Assembly (NCBI GenBank): GCA_014905825.1
Contig: JACGCN010000011.1
Coordinates: forward strand, 1,178,001 to 1,242,000
Length of the DNA stretch: 64,000 nt
Direction: 5' to 3'
Source of the DNA: Lyophyllum atratum
Lineage: Eukaryota; Basidiomycota; Agaricomycetes; Agaricales; Lyophyllaceae
This document shows, piece after piece, positions 21,407-33,596 of this stretch (its first letter is position 1; each line of letters starts with the position of its first letter). The notes below the pieces were generated by a model. It saw nothing but the letters and a program-made list of their open reading frames with translations. It was not told the origin of the DNA and searched no databases. The position numbers and the translations under genes were made by a program.

Positions 21407-24400
21407 ATGGAATTGCAGCCGGGAATCGAATCGGGTCAGGAGCGAGCGCCAGGGCGCAAACCAGAATCCGAATTGGAAATGCAGGGGCAGCCCCTCTACC
21501 ATGAAAACCAAAACTCTGCCCAGGGCTCCGTCTCCACGACTGCCACCATGGACGAACAGCCCCAGCAGCAAGCTACCCCTTCCGCGGCTCCGTAAGTCCT
21601 CTTCCTCGTCGTGATCCCGTCTTTTGCTCATTGTTTGCAGCCAAATACGCTCCAGGATCACCGTTGTCTGCGCAGAGGTGAGCATTTTCTCGTATTTTCC
21701 CGCCAAGGGCTCATTTTTTGTCCCAGTGCAAGCGCCTCAAACTGAAATGCGACAGACGGACACCCTGCGGCAGCTGCACGAAGCGCGACACCGTGTCGCG
21801 CTGTATCTATTCTCCAGCAGCGGCTGAGAAAGTCGACCTGCACTCGCTCAACAACCGTCTCATTCAGGTCGAGGCCATTCTTGCCATGGTGACAGCGGGA
21901 AAGACACCCCCACCTTTCCAATCTTCATATCCCCTCGCCCAAATGGCTTTGCCAACATCACACTCCATGAAATCCCGAGCCAGCCATGCCACTGCCGCTT
22001 CACCCGCCTCCTCTATATCTATAAGGCTTAACGACCTTATGAATATTTGGCTGACGCATTGTCAGCTGGATCTGTTCGCACCCGGAAATTTGGCTTCGTT
22101 GAAGTCAGAAATGCCTTCAGATAGCACCTATGTAAAGCTAGAGCCGTCTCACACAGATGCGCTTCAGCTCGCCACCCCTTACGACAACACGATTATTATT
22201 GACGAGGAGCCTTCGACTCGTGCGCCTGCTGTCCCGGTGTTCCAGCCAAATCTCCCACCGTTACACACGTATTATTCGTCTTCAACGGTGACCCCACAAC
22301 AACAGGAGGGAACGTCGACCCAGTACACCTATCCGCCACACAATCCCTATCCGGCCAACTTCAACTCTCCATTCCCGCCGCAACGAGAGTACGAGTTCCC
22401 GCCACCACCCCAGAAAACCTTCAATTTCCCAAACACGTCTTACTCAGCATCTGGTTCGCCAGCTATCACCCCCGCTCTCTTTGCCCTCCTTCCGCCCCCA
22501 CTCATGCGCACGAAGCTCCTTTCCAGTGCCCGTGCGGCACACCCGCACCTCCCCCTTTTAATGCATTGGGCCAGAGTCGCTGTTCTCGCGGACCCCGAGG
22601 CTGCATCGGCGAAGGAGCGACAGAAAGCCCTGGCGTGCGCTGTTTTCTTTGGTGTTCATTCGGGCTCACCCACACCCACGCCATCGACGCCATCGTCCAA
22701 TACAGGCACAACCAGTCTTCCCTTGTTCGCGTGCCTGTGCTACTTGCTGGCCCTGGGGGCGCTGGAGTCGAACTCAGATGCAGCCGTAGACCACTCATTT
22801 TTATATGCGCTGGCGGGGCAGGTAATGGGTGTGTGGGAAGAATATAGGACGTCTGTGGAGGTGAAGGACGAAGAGGGAAAGGAAGAAGGCGATGCGGATG
22901 GCGGCGAAGTGAGAAGACCTCCGCAGGTGGATAGTGAGAAGGACGAGATGGATCACCTGGTAGCGTCCTTGCTGCAGGTGAAATACCTACTCCGTACAGG
23001 AAGTTCGGCGTCTTCGAAGAATCATAGTAGCATGTTGGAGACTGTATTCCCACTGGTGAGTCCTCTCTGTCTCCCTATTCTTCGGGAACACCCTCTACGT
23101 GACATATCAATATCTAACATCTATCGTTCTTACAGATTGGCAAGCTCGTCAACTTGGCGCGTGGATTGGGACTTGCGCGGGATCCAGAGGAGGATGCAGG
23201 AACGGGTTCGAAGATGAGTTCGAAGGCTGAGGAGAGGCGGAGAATGCTTTGGTGGGACATCATGTTCTACGATACGTGCGTCGTTTGCCCTCTTTATCTC
23301 CCAAACCCACCCATTTCGTTCCTCATCCACGACGAGCCGTTTCATTGATGATTTATCACTCCTAGGTTCACGTCGGACACCCTGAACCACGCCCCTCTAG
23401 TCACCTCATACTCGTACACGACGAAGATCCCCGCCATCGCTCAAACCCCGCAACCTCCGTCTTCTGATGCGCCTTCTCGCCAAAACCCATCTCCGATGGT
23501 AAATACCTTGACTGACGATGACGAAAACGAGTATGCAATCGAATCGTTCGAGCCCGAAGAGATTGTCCCGAAGCCTAATTCGCCTCCGAAGGCAAATGGC
23601 GCGACCAAGGGGCGATCCGCATCGCGGCTTATGCCTCAGTTCAGGGGCAAGCGCAAAGGCAAAGGCTCCCCAGCACAACCCGCTGATGACGCAGAGAGTG
23701 GCTTCTTTGGCGTACGATGCCGGTATGTATAATACCTGACGTATACGTGGTACCTTTAACTAACAGCAATAACAGCCTTACGCGCCTCGCACAAACAGTC
23801 AAGCACCGTCTAGCCCATCCCGGCTGCGAGTGCTGCACTTGCGGCAACGGCTATACTCTCGACCAAGCCGCCAGGCTCGAGGCTGAGGTTCGCGCATGGT
23901 CCGCCGACCTCCCCACCTCCCTGAAACTCGAGTCGTCCACCATCTCTTCAGACTCGAAGTCAGACGTCTCCAATTCACCTCGACATGCCGCCCTCGCTGC
24001 AGAGCTCGCCATCCTCGCGAACCGCATGATCATCACGGCGTACGTGCCCCTTATGCGCCCGGCACCTGAAGCGGCGGCATCGTCTAGTGCGAGTGCTAGC
24101 GCATACTCTGCCTCACACCCTTGGAGCCCTGCGAGTCGCGCGACTCTTGATGCTGCGCAGGGTGTGGTGCGCGCAGCAAGGGTGTTACATTGCTTGTCAC
24201 AGGCTGGAGGTGGCAACGCGCTCATGGGGGAGTACTACCCGCTGGAGAAGGCGGTGGTCGACGCGCTCGTCATATGTGCCCATTCTGGGTTCGCGACGGG
24301 TAAGGCTGGACGGGCGGTGATGGAGGAGGTGACTGTTGCGCTGGAGATGCTGGAGTCTATGGGCGGATGTGAAGGCGAGCTTGGGAGGATTGTCGCGTCG

Positions 24401-25864
24401 TTGAAGAGGAGGGTGGAGGCGGGTGATACAGGCAGGAGGGGTGACGAGAATACCTTGAAGCGGAAGCACTATGTGCTTGAGGGTGGTATGCAGGGAGAGC
24501 AGGCTCGGGAGATGAATGCGAGGGCAGAGGGGATGGCGATGGCGGTCGACCTTGAGAGAACGTATGGGAAGATTGATGAAGGCAGTAACGAGAACATCCT
24601 CCCGACACCGCCGCAACAGCATCAACAGCATCGACCTGTTATTCCCCAACCACCAACTCCCCGAAGAGCTGGGTCTGTTGCTCCGCGTTCCAGAACCAGC
24701 GACAAAAAAAGCCCGAAGAAAGGGTACCCTGCATATCCTTCTGTTGGCGTTCGAGACAGAGGGAAAGAGGGGGCACCGTGGATGGCGAAGAAGTCGAGCT
24801 TAAAGTTTGACGTTATCCCCGATCCAAAGCTGCCGGAGCCGACGCTTGCACCAACGGGAGATGGCAACATGACCTTTGAGTCACCTAATCCACCTCAGCA
24901 ACTGTCCCCTGTACAGCATCGGACTAGTCAACCCATGCTAGACACCGGTTACCGATCTAGGTCATCGTCCATCTCGCAGGCACCGCGCATGCAACCTGTC
25001 GAATATTCAACGCAGTTCGGCGAGCCTGAAGATCGGCATCCGGATATGCACGCGAACCAGCGTCGGCGGTTCAGCATACAGGAACATGGTCAGCAACAAC
25101 AACCACAGCAGCAATCAGAACAGCCACAGGTCCAGCCCTTCGCGATGTCACCCACGAATATGTACAACCCCAGCCAGCAGCCATCTCGCGCTGGCTCGTT
25201 TGACGCGCCTCGCGGATTTGAACAACACCGCGGGTCCTTTGACCAGAACACTGGAACTACAGATCCTACGTACGGTGGCGAATCAAGTCCGTACCCAAAT
25301 ACTAGCGCACCACTCTCCGCGGCGAGCTCGCCCTACGGATCATCGAGTGGGCATCCACATACGCCAACTTTCGGCACAGGCTCCCATCGACACACTCCCC
25401 CAACCTTTGGCGCGCAGGCTATAGTCGCAAGTCCGCAGGCGTATTTCCATATTTCTGAGGATTACGAGACCCCATATGATGCTCATGGGACCCAACACCA
25501 ACAGCAGGTCCTCGGCGGGATGTCCATGGACACTGCGATGTCAGGGCAAGCCCTCGGTAATACTGGTGACGCTATGGGTATTCCTTCTGGCGTGCCCTCT
25601 ACCCCGATTTATGAAGAAGTCCAACCATTGCTATACGATGTGAAGCCTCCTGTGGACCTCGCCCAGCATCAGCATCAGCATCAAGCCATACAACACTACC
25701 AGGTGGTTAGCGGCCGTAACACACCCATTGACACTCAACATCAGATGTCAATGAACTTATCCGCCCACCATACGTGGGCACCCACGCCGCAGTATATGCA
25801 GCCCCAGCCGAGCGCTGATCAGCCCGACCCGCAGTACTGGAATACTGGCGCGTACTACCGGTAG
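21407..25864 (+). CDS. Zn(II)2Cys6 fungal transcription factor, very large (1,378 aa)
   Basis: Exons are 21407-21591, 21641-21677, 21727-23055, 23136-23275, 23366-23722 and 23776-25864, in phase, for 1,378 residues. The binuclear zinc cluster is C72-C75-C82-C88-C91-C100 (CAECKRLKLKCDRRTPCGSC onward), with the usual C-X2-C-X6-C-X5-C-X2-C-X8-C spacing. A linker with SLNNRLIQVEAIL suggests a short dimerising coiled coil. The central region, with GKLVNLARGLGLARDPEED and ERRRMLWWDIMFYDT, is the fungal-specific transcription-factor (MHR) domain. The last 450 or so residues are Gln/Pro/His/Ser-rich and disordered, including HQHQHQ and QQQQPQQQ runs, a likely activation region. The family binds CGG-containing DNA in the nucleus to control metabolism. 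Nothing nearby suggests its targets. The length is well above the common 600-900 residues. The first ATG was taken; the 65-residue leader is low complexity. Confidence 0.88.
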
Positions 25865-26531
25865 CGTGTCTGGTGTATATGCCTTCCACTTCCCCACCTC
25901 TTCCATTCTAATCGAGATACGTTCCCTGTGTTCGTGTTACTACACCCGTTCGATTTTTCCTCTCGTCACTGCCTATGACCGCCCATGTTCGACACGCTCC
26001 TTTACGTCATCCATCTACCCTCCTCTCCTATCTATTACACTGTATCTATCTCGCTCTCCCCTATCACGACTGTTCACGATCGATACCCTCACTCCCTGAC
26101 CCTCTATTCCGAGGGAGCGGTGGTCTTTTATACCTACCTGACTTATTGCTGGAACGCCAGCCTAGACACTGTAAGCCTTCTCGGTCCTTTCGACCGTCGC
26201 TTCCCCATCACTACCATGCCCTGCTTTATCACAGTAACATTTATGACCGGAAATTTGATACAGCGAGGCAAATCAACTTCATTCATCTATGTATAGAGCT
26301 TTCGCGATTTGGGCGACATAAACGCACATCTTCCTTGTCGCACATCCTTTTTATTGTACAATATGTATAAAATCACCTGTTCAACTGAACTTAGGGACGG
26401 CGAGGGCGTGTGATGCCAGAACAGCTGGAGAGGAGGCCACCTCCATTGCAAAACAGAAACAAAAACATCAGGTAATTTGTAACTTCATTGTATTTCATAC
26501 GACAAGTAAGGGTTCTATTAAGCAAGAGTCG
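25865..26531. other. Convergent 3' spacer
   Basis: This 667-bp stretch lies between the ends of two convergent genes. Pyrimidine-rich open frames occur near 25970-26370 but look like untranslated sequence. No terminator-like or RNA structure is evident. Confidence 0.4.
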
Positions 26532-28074
26532 TTATTCGTAGTAGATAATAACGATCTTCTCCCAGGTGGCATATGTCACGGCACCGCTATACGGAGACAA
26601 ATGAGAACGGTCTTCCTTAGTGTGAATGACAGTCTTAACACCCCCTGTCAGCGACATGATCTCGTCTGTTCGTGATAGATCCGCATAACCCGCAAACGTG
26701 ATGCTGAATCCACGCCGTGCGCCAAACTCGCTAGGAGGAAGTCCCCAGGACAACATATGGGCAATCGAGAGTGCTTGCCCTCGCGGATGCGAAACATGAT
26801 ATCTGTGTGTGACTGATACCGAAGGGGTGCGCCAACCGGTGAAGGAATCAAGAATCCATATCGTGGAAGAATCGTCGGAAAGCGGGGATAGAAGGGACAC
26901 TAAACGAAAATTGGGTCGACTACCCGTAGGAGGGGAGGTCCCAATCGCTATGCTGGTTACAGGGTCGATTATGTCAATGGACGACCCGGACTCTGTCTCA
27001 CCGCCGACCAGAGCATCGCCCCTCCAAATTTTCAGGTCGATTGTAGATGGCGTGATGCCGTTTCGCAACACCACAATATGTCCTGGGACAAGGGCAATGT
27101 CGAAGGGATCCTAAGAGCCATTAATGAACCGCTCAAGCCAATGGTGCTAGAGTGAAAACCAACCGTGGAGACTTCGAGTATAGACCACGCAGAAGTGGAT
27201 ATCTGTAAAGTTATCAACCCTGGGAGAGATCGTATGTATACGATAGCAAAATCGCCCAGCAGCTTTAGACGACGATATGGATCGTCATAGCTGGTATCCG
27301 GGGCGGCCTTGGTAAGAAGCGAGGTTGACAACCCCGTATGCAGATCCAATTTGACTACCTCGAGGTAGCTAGACAGACGAACATTTAGCTCGTCAGCTCC
27401 GAATACCAAGTAGAAATTCCCCTACTTCTTGCGTATGGTGTCAAATATGCGTATTCCAAGTAATATAACGACACTTCCACCGTCGTCAACCATCTCTGCT
27501 GAGTTCGCCTGAACGTCGGCCCGGCTCCAGGAAGGCTTGTACTCCCATATGAGCCGATCATCGGTGGTAGTTCTACACTCCAAGCCCCCCCCGTTTTGGA
27601 AGAGAATAAATTGGCCACCTGGAAGCAGCTGTGCCTCATTGTACCAGGTGTTTATTCCGGGCCCGATGCGGGTGTTCGGTTTGAGTACGATCTCCCGCGC
27701 TACTGCTGGGGGACTCCCGCCTGGTGTTGACCAAGTTTTGGGGCCATGGACGGCGCGTTTGACTAGGTTAAGAAGCTTCTGCGTCGAGAAATCTTCCAGT
27801 CGCTGCTCAGGGAAAAGATCGATGAAGCCGCGCCTGTGAAGATCTGATATAAGGGCGAGCCAAACGTATTTCGACGTTGAAAGCGAATGGAGGGTTCGGC
27901 TGGCCTGGTGAATGATCGTTAACCCGTGAGCACGTAGAATTACTTTCGGTGGAGAACGGTATGCATACTTACCAGGCTGCAGTTGAGGACGGTGGCGATG
28001 TCGCATGAACAGAGTATCTTTAGGAGGATATCCTCGACAAGAGCCGGCGGTGCTCTAATGATTCCTGTTGGCAT
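26532..28074 (-). CDS. F-box protein, Agaricomycete WD-like family (454 aa)
   Basis: Exons on the minus strand are 28074-27973, 27904-27426, 27368-27164 and 27110-26532. All phases agree, giving 454 residues. An F-box spans residues about 10-50 (LVEDILLKILCSCDIATVLN, then ASRTLHSLSTSKYVWLALIS). The rest alternates short beta-like segments such as LEVVKLDLHTG, APDTSYDDPY and GDFAIVYIRS, a pattern seen in an Agaricomycete-expanded F-box family with propeller-like C-termini. An in-frame TAG near 27424 lies inside a 57-nt intron (GTAGGG...CTGTCTAG, with a CTAA branch point), so the gene is intact. Retention of that intron would truncate the protein. The likely role is substrate adaptor of an SCF ubiquitin ligase. 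The start is the first ATG in frame after an upstream TGA. Confidence 0.78.
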
Positions 28075-28466
28075 GCTGTCCTTCGGCTTTTGTCGAGTTG
28101 TCAATAAGCCAGAGCTAGCTGATAATTCTTTTTTGTCGCAGAGTCCGCGTCAGAAGTACTCGCCACAGTAGAAGATGAACTCATCCCAAACAGTCACCTT
28201 GAGAGTCAGTCAATGGTTAGGGGCTTGTACCACTATAGGTTGAACCGGCCAAGGAGACAACGTGCCAATCGACACCAGTCGACACCGCGCCTGGACGCGT
28301 TGGAATTATGCAAACTTTCCGAATGCGCAGCTGATGTTCTGATGAGTCACGGTGTATACCTTCGAGCCCCCGCCGCTTGCCGCCAGGCTTCGAGTATGTT
28401 TACGTTCCCCCCCCCGGACTATATTCATTTTCCGAAGAGGATTTTTACTTGCGCACTCGCATGCAT

Positions 28467-28550
28467 GGGCACATGGTGTAGTTGGTTATCACGCCCGCTT
28501 AGCATATATGCATCTGCGGGCGGTCCCCGGTTCAATTCCGGGTGTGTCCA
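28467..28550 (+). tRNA. tRNA-Ala(AGC) with 10-nt intron
   Basis: This is the same mature tRNA as the copy at 3605-3689: GGGCACA/TGTGTCC acceptor with G3:U70, anticodon AGC, and a CCCGG-TTCAATT-CCGGG T arm. The intron after base 37 is TATATGCATC, different in sequence and one base shorter than in the other copy. The flanks are unrelated, so this is not a recent local duplication. Confidence 0.95.
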
Positions 28551-28932
28551 TATGACCGTTGCGTAGATTGGAACTTTTTGAACCGCGTGCAGTCGAGGAT
28601 ATTGGCAGGCTAGCGGTCTGCACACAGCCCGCTACATTTACTGTTTATAGCTCCAGCTCACGTAGCAGCAACGCCTACGTCTACACGTCTTTCATCATTT
28701 TCTCAATCTAGTATTCTTCGATCGCCGCTTACTAGTTAGTGCTGGTGAAACCTTCATTATCGACTACAATTCTCGTCGGCGTATTTACATTTCATTTCCA
28801 ACACTACCTCCAACGACCGAAGGTTCATCCAACGAGCTCACCACAAACCTAGACAAGCCGTCGCTATCAATTGGCAATCGGAAAACGTATACATAAACCA
28901 GGCACTCACTTCCACCAAACGCCACTGCATCT

Positions 28933-29451
28933 TCACCATTTCAAATCCCCGAGGACGCCCTTGTAATTCGCAACGGCGGCATCGACCTTCTTCTGGAATG
29001 CAGGACTAGAGCTTTTCGGCTTCTTATCATGGATCACAAACTTCTCATATCCCTTGTGGACGTCGTCCTCCTTCGAGAAAACGTGTATGGTGTACTTGCG
29101 CTTCCGTGGTTCGTTCTCCACAGGCTTCCATTGGTGGAGAGTGATGTGGGGTGGCTGGTCCTTCGCGCTGAGGTCTGATCTATGCTGGCTCTGGCTGACC
29201 ACATACAATAATCACGGAAGTCAGTGGAAGAACAATAAGCATCACCCATATGCGTACGTCATGAGGAGGGTGTGAGCATGCTCGGTGGGGTTCGCCGTGT
29301 TCCACGCCGCGACAAAGGCTTTGAGCACCTTGAGTTCAGCGGTGACGACATCCTGGCTGACGGTCTTCTCGAGGAAACAGACGAGTACACCTCCCTCTTC
29401 GAGCTTGGCGGAGAGAGGTTCGAGCAATTGGGGTTCTACAGTCTCTGCCAT
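28933..29451 (-). CDS. Hypothetical protein (151 aa, two exons)
   Basis: The minus-strand exons are 29451-29258 and 29194-28933, joined in phase for 151 residues. The intron is 63 nt or so and carries normal GT...AG ends. The N-terminal part (LSAKLEEGGVLVCFLEKTVS and ELKVLKAFVAAWNTANP) looks like a compact alpha/beta start. The second exon (ITLHQWKPVENEPRKRKYTI, FSKEDDVHKGYEKFVIHDKK) is highly charged. No signal peptide or membrane segment is present. I do not recognise the family. Codon pattern and clean splicing support a real gene, probably a small soluble cytosolic protein. Confidence 0.6.
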
Positions 29452-30267
29452 TTCGTTTGACGCCCTATGCGGCGCCGTCGACCTCTACTTATAGGCTTGG
29501 ATGCCTGCCAGGGGTGAGTATAAAGAAGCTGAAGGAAATCGTCTCTGGATGCCGCCCGACTCGTGACGAAGTTCAATGTGGTGTATGTTCGCAGATACTT
29601 GGTCTCCGAGTCTTTCTATTCAGTAGATCTGGATAGGTTGTGCCAAGGGTACAGTGGCACAGCGATTTGGCTGCGAGTACGGACGAAAGGGCCCAAAGAG
29701 ACATAGCGTAGCATCTCTCTTCTTTGATTGATGCGTGGTGGTGGTGGTGGTGGTGGTTTTTGAAGTTGACATTTTGCGTTCCTTGGTCATAAGGCCTGAG
29801 GCAGCTTGAGGCCAGCCCTCTGTTTTCCCATGGGTGAGAACAGCCGTTGGGTACATTGAGTGACTGAGCCCTATAGCCCGTAGAACAGCCGTTCGCTCGC
29901 TCGTCCAAGTGTGAACATATTGTGAACATAGCTAGCTTATTCGTTATCACTGTACCAGCCACCCATAGACCTAGCATGACGTAGCTTTGCTGGGGAGAAT
30001 TGCGTCAAGGTCGATAGGCAGGCTGATAGTAGCGCAAAGGGGATTGTCATGACAGGAAAGTAAACGCCTCTTGATAACGTCGGAGTACTAGTGTCAAAGT
30101 CGCAATGCAAAAAACGCCGGAGGCTCGAAGAAGTCTGTATTGATGCCAAATTTTGATTCCGTCTATTTGTGGCCGCCTATTTTGACGTCTTCTCCCATGG
30201 GGTCTACCACTACAGGCTGAGGTGGCCCCCCCATACCTAACCCAAAGATCACCTTCCCCGCACTGTC
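29452..30267. other. Divergent intergenic region with GTG microsatellite
   Basis: This 816-bp stretch lies between the starts of the hypothetical protein (minus) and the SRPK-like kinase (plus). A (GTG)7-type microsatellite occupies 29735-29756 and produces a spurious polyhistidine frame on the minus strand. I see no gene in it. The promoters of both neighbours should lie here. Confidence 0.45.
29735..29756 (+). repeat. (GTG)n microsatellite, 22 bp
   Basis: GTG is repeated a little over seven times and followed by a short T run. It is non-coding in my annotation. Confidence 0.9.
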
Positions 30268-31797
30268 ATGTACACTTCCCCCCTCGAGACATTCTACTTC
30301 AACGGCTCCGTCGTCGAAGACGTGAGATCATACAAGCCCGGAGGATACCACCCCGTGCATCTCGGCGACACCTTCTCCACATGTCCGGGAACCTCCCGAC
30401 CGCGGTACAAAGTCCTCCACAAGCTCGGATACGGCGCGTTCTCGACTGTGTGGCTCGCGGAGGACATGGCTGATGATCAGTGAGTGTTCGGCCGTCTGTG
30501 CAGAGTGATAGAGCCGTGAACAAAACTGTGGTTCAGCAGTCGCGGCGTTGCGATGAAAATCACTGTCGGGGACGCGAAAGGAGGCCACCGGGAAGCTGAG
30601 ATACTCGAAACCTTGTCTTTGGTGACAGATGCGTCCGACTCGGGGCAAAAACACGTCCTCCAGCTGTTGGATCGCTTTCAGATACATGGGCCCAACGGAA
30701 CTCATGAAGTTCTCATCACGGATATCCTAGTATCATGTAGAAGCCTGCGGGACTTGGAGGCCTTAGACGCTAAACGCGCTTCTTATCACGCATTGCTTGG
30801 GTTGGATTATTTGACTCGTAAGGGAGTGATCCATGGCGGTACGCGATGATGTCTACTTTCCCGATGAGACGATTCAAAACATTTTTTTTGGAAAGATCTT
30901 CACACTGATAACATCGCGTTCACGGTTCCCGGACTAAATAAACTCAGTGCTAAAGAGTGGATGGACCGACTCGAAGATGCTGTAGCAACACCAGTTGTCC
31001 CTCGACGGCTCGAAGACCAGAGCGAGTCCCTTCCCAAGTACCTCGTCGACTCGGCGGATATATCGGACGTGGTGACTTCGCTGATTGGAAAGCATGGAAA
31101 GGAGGAAATTTGTGCTGTGATCACTGACTTTGGCAATGGTAAGCCTCCCAGGTTTGCCAGGTACACTATCCAAGTAATCGCCTTTGGTAGCTGTCTGCGA
31201 ATCAGATGCTATCCCAGATCCCTGTACGCCGTTGCCCTTCTGTCCACCAGAAACTCTCCTTCGCAAAGAACTCGGGCGGGAACCTCGTAGTTTCGAATGG
31301 CGTTCCCGGAGCGATATTTGGTCGTTGGGGTGTTCAGTAAGTCATTGTCATTCAAACAGCGAGTTACCCCCTCAAAGGTCTCCCCGATGGACAGATTTAC
31401 GAAATGGTCAAGGGGTTGCCTCTTTTCACCTGGATTCCAAATGAAAAGCTTCTGCTTGACCGGATTGTAGAGCTGGCTGGCCCTTTGCCCCAGTCATGGC
31501 TTGACCTGCTCGACAAGAAGCCCGAACCTCACGTCGAGAACGATAGTATGTTGTTCCTCTTCTCCCATATCACAACTTGCCTGACCGATATCGCGTATAG
31601 ACGCTGCACTCCAAGTAACTGCGGCAACACGGCGGCGAACACAGTTCGGAGGAGAAACGGGTTTCGCTTTGTTAATGAGCTCGATGTTGAGGACAGACCC
31701 TACTGATCGCCAGCCTACCGAACGTCTGATAGAAAACTCTTGGTTTGATGATATCCGGGGTGGCAAAGGATACCAGAGAGAAGCAGCGGCGGCGTGA
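30268..31797 (+). CDS. SRPK-type serine/threonine protein kinase (416 aa)
   Basis: Exons are 30268-30479, 30537-30838, 30896-31138, 31191-31336, 31395-31545 and 31601-31797, in phase, for 416 residues. The start VVEDVRSYKPGGYHPVHLGD is typical of the SR-protein kinase group. The glycine loop is LGYGAFSTVWLAED and the ATP lysine is in GVAMKI. The catalytic loop reads IHGDLHTDNIAF, with HGD in place of HRD, common in fungal SRPK-like kinases. The magnesium motif DFGNA and the CPPETLL activation segment end follow, then DIWSLGCSIYEMVKGLPLF. The usual long spacer insert between kinase lobes is missing, so it belongs to the short fungal SRPK-like expansion. The family phosphorylates Arg/Ser-rich splicing factors; the substrate here is unknown. 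Catalytic residues are present, so activity is likely. Confidence 0.88.
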
Positions 31798-31803
31798 ACG
31801 AAG

Positions 31804-31848
31804 CTGTTGTGACACTGTACTCATACAAACTGTTGTGACACTGTACTC
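31804..31848 (+). repeat. Short tandem duplication downstream of the kinase
   Basis: The 19-mer CTGTTGTGACACTGTACTC occurs at 31804-31822 and again at 31830-31848, just after the kinase stop codon. This is a local duplication in the 3' flank. Confidence 0.8.
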
Positions 31849-32017
31849 TACTTTGTATAAGTATCGTGTCGAGCATTGACCTACAGGCTACGCTTGAATT
31901 GCCATCACGGTGGACACGCTGGCTTAGCAGTTGTGCGGTCCCGGATCAGGTAAGATGACATCATTGAATTATGGTGAGTGCTATGACGTAGTCGGGACAC
32001 CTTGACGCTTGACGACG

Positions 32018-33080
32018 ATGGACAACCTTCCAGTTGACCTACAGCACCCTGTCGTGCGCGACTATCTTTCTCTCGTGCGCCTGCAAGTGCTCACACCGCT
32101 CTCCCTGCTCATAAACATCGCCACCATCATCATCTGCACCCTCCTCGCCAACCCCACAATTCTACAAGTCACCCTCCTCAACCCAACTGCAATATCTCCA
32201 CACCCACCCACCATCGCCGCATATGTCCTCGTCATCTTCCTCGGCCAACTGGGATACTGCCTTCTCCTCGTGTTCGCCCGCAAACAAGAGACGAAGAACA
32301 CTTTGATCAGGGCTGTGGGTCTTTCGCTCGTGGCTGCGAACTGGGTCATGGCGTTCTGGGCGATCTGTCTGGTGTTTCAGTGGTTCCTAGCCGCCACCGT
32401 TTTCCAAGGAATCCTGCTTCTCCTACTCTTCTATTCCAACATCGCTCTCCTCATATACCACCCTCCATCGTCCGACCGACCACTCGACATTGCTCTCATC
32501 CACGCGCCACTTCGCTTCTTCCTTGCCCTGCCAATGATGATTCTTTTCCCATATTGTCTATTGTACGTATTTCTTCTCAAGAAGCAAAGATAAGCTTTAA
32601 CGGGAATACCAGCGTGACACTAGGACTCTCCTTCGATCCCACCACACCCGGTAACCCGCGCCGCTATTCTGCATGGCACGCATGGTCGGGCTTCGCAGTG
32701 GTGATGGCCACAAATTGCTTCTCTTTCCTCGTCATCGCTATCAGGCGCGACCTCGTCTTTTGCATCGCCGCCACCTGGCTCTGCGTCAGCATCTGGCTCG
32801 AATCGCCAAAGCCGGCGCCGGTGAACGTAAGTCCACTGCTTATCTATCCTTGCTGCCGTTGGAGCTCACCTTTTTACGTGTTTAGATAACTGTGATCGTG
32901 TTCACGGCGTTACATCCACTTGCGTACATTTGCGCTCACGTGTATTCGCGGTTCTATAGGAAGAAGCAGCCTGTGCAGCTACCCCATGAGGACAATGCCC
33001 TGCATCGCGAGGAGCAGCAGAGGCAGAGGGAGGGCGCTGTGCGGGAGATTGATACGGAGGCGGCTTGGGGTGAACAGTGA
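32018..33080 (+). CDS. Multi-pass membrane protein, DUF1774-like (317 aa)
   Basis: Exons are 32018-32562, 32613-32826 and 32886-33080, in phase, for 317 residues. At least seven hydrophobic segments are visible: LSLLINIATIIICTLLA, AAYVLVIFLGQLGYCLLLVF, VGLSLVAANWVMAFWAICLV, TVFQGILLLLLFYSNIALLI, FFLALPMMILFPYCLLF, SGFAVVMATNCFSFLVIAI plus FCIAATWLCVSIWL, and ITVIVFTALHPLAYICAHVY. The C-terminal tail is charged and Gln/Glu-rich. The arrangement recalls the fungal DUF1774 membrane proteins, which have no defined function; that match is from memory and unverified. It probably sits in an endomembrane. The first ATG within the open frame was used. Confidence 0.75.
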
Positions 33081-33596
33081 GTTGGAGTCTATCTGGGCAT
33101 TTCGACGGTAACACTTGGGGCCAACCATGGACGAATTATTTTCGTGCTTCATATCTAGTTACTCACGAGTTAGATAATAGCTACATATACATCATGTTCT
33201 TTATCTTACTTACCATGCACTCGAACATTGTGCCATTGCCATTCTTTACTGATTTGAACGATTACGATGCGACGACTCGATGCCTGTCACTCTTTGAGGT
33301 AGTCATGAGAGTCAAATTCGCCTCAGGGATGTCCATGGTACGTGGTGGGAGGCTATATTGAACTCGGGCTCGGGCTCAAGGGTGTAGAGTTCCTTCCTAT
33401 GACACGTAGACTTACATCACAACGCAACACTAGATGATGTCCTGGTACAACCACAGAATGAGAGTCTAGCGCTTCAAGATGGAACTAGAACGGTGGCGAG
33501 ATCAAGTTGTGATAGTTATGATATGATATCAAGAAGTTCTTCCAGATGCCCGGCATACAAACTCCGAATTGATTCCTGGCGCACAAACTGGAAAAC
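33081..33596. other. 516-bp spacer
   Basis: Open frames near 33077-33361 are short and carry no motif. The interval holds the 3' flank of the membrane-protein gene and the likely promoter of the next gene. Confidence 0.35.

Noticed and set aside
27422..27424. In-frame TAG suggesting that the F-box gene at 26532-28074 is broken
   Set aside because: The stop lies within a good 57-nt GT...AG intron whose removal restores a conserved-looking frame.
29573..29977. 134-codon minus-strand frame with a polyhistidine run
   Set aside because: The histidines are the translated (GTG)n microsatellite at 29735-29756. There is no domain or splice support.
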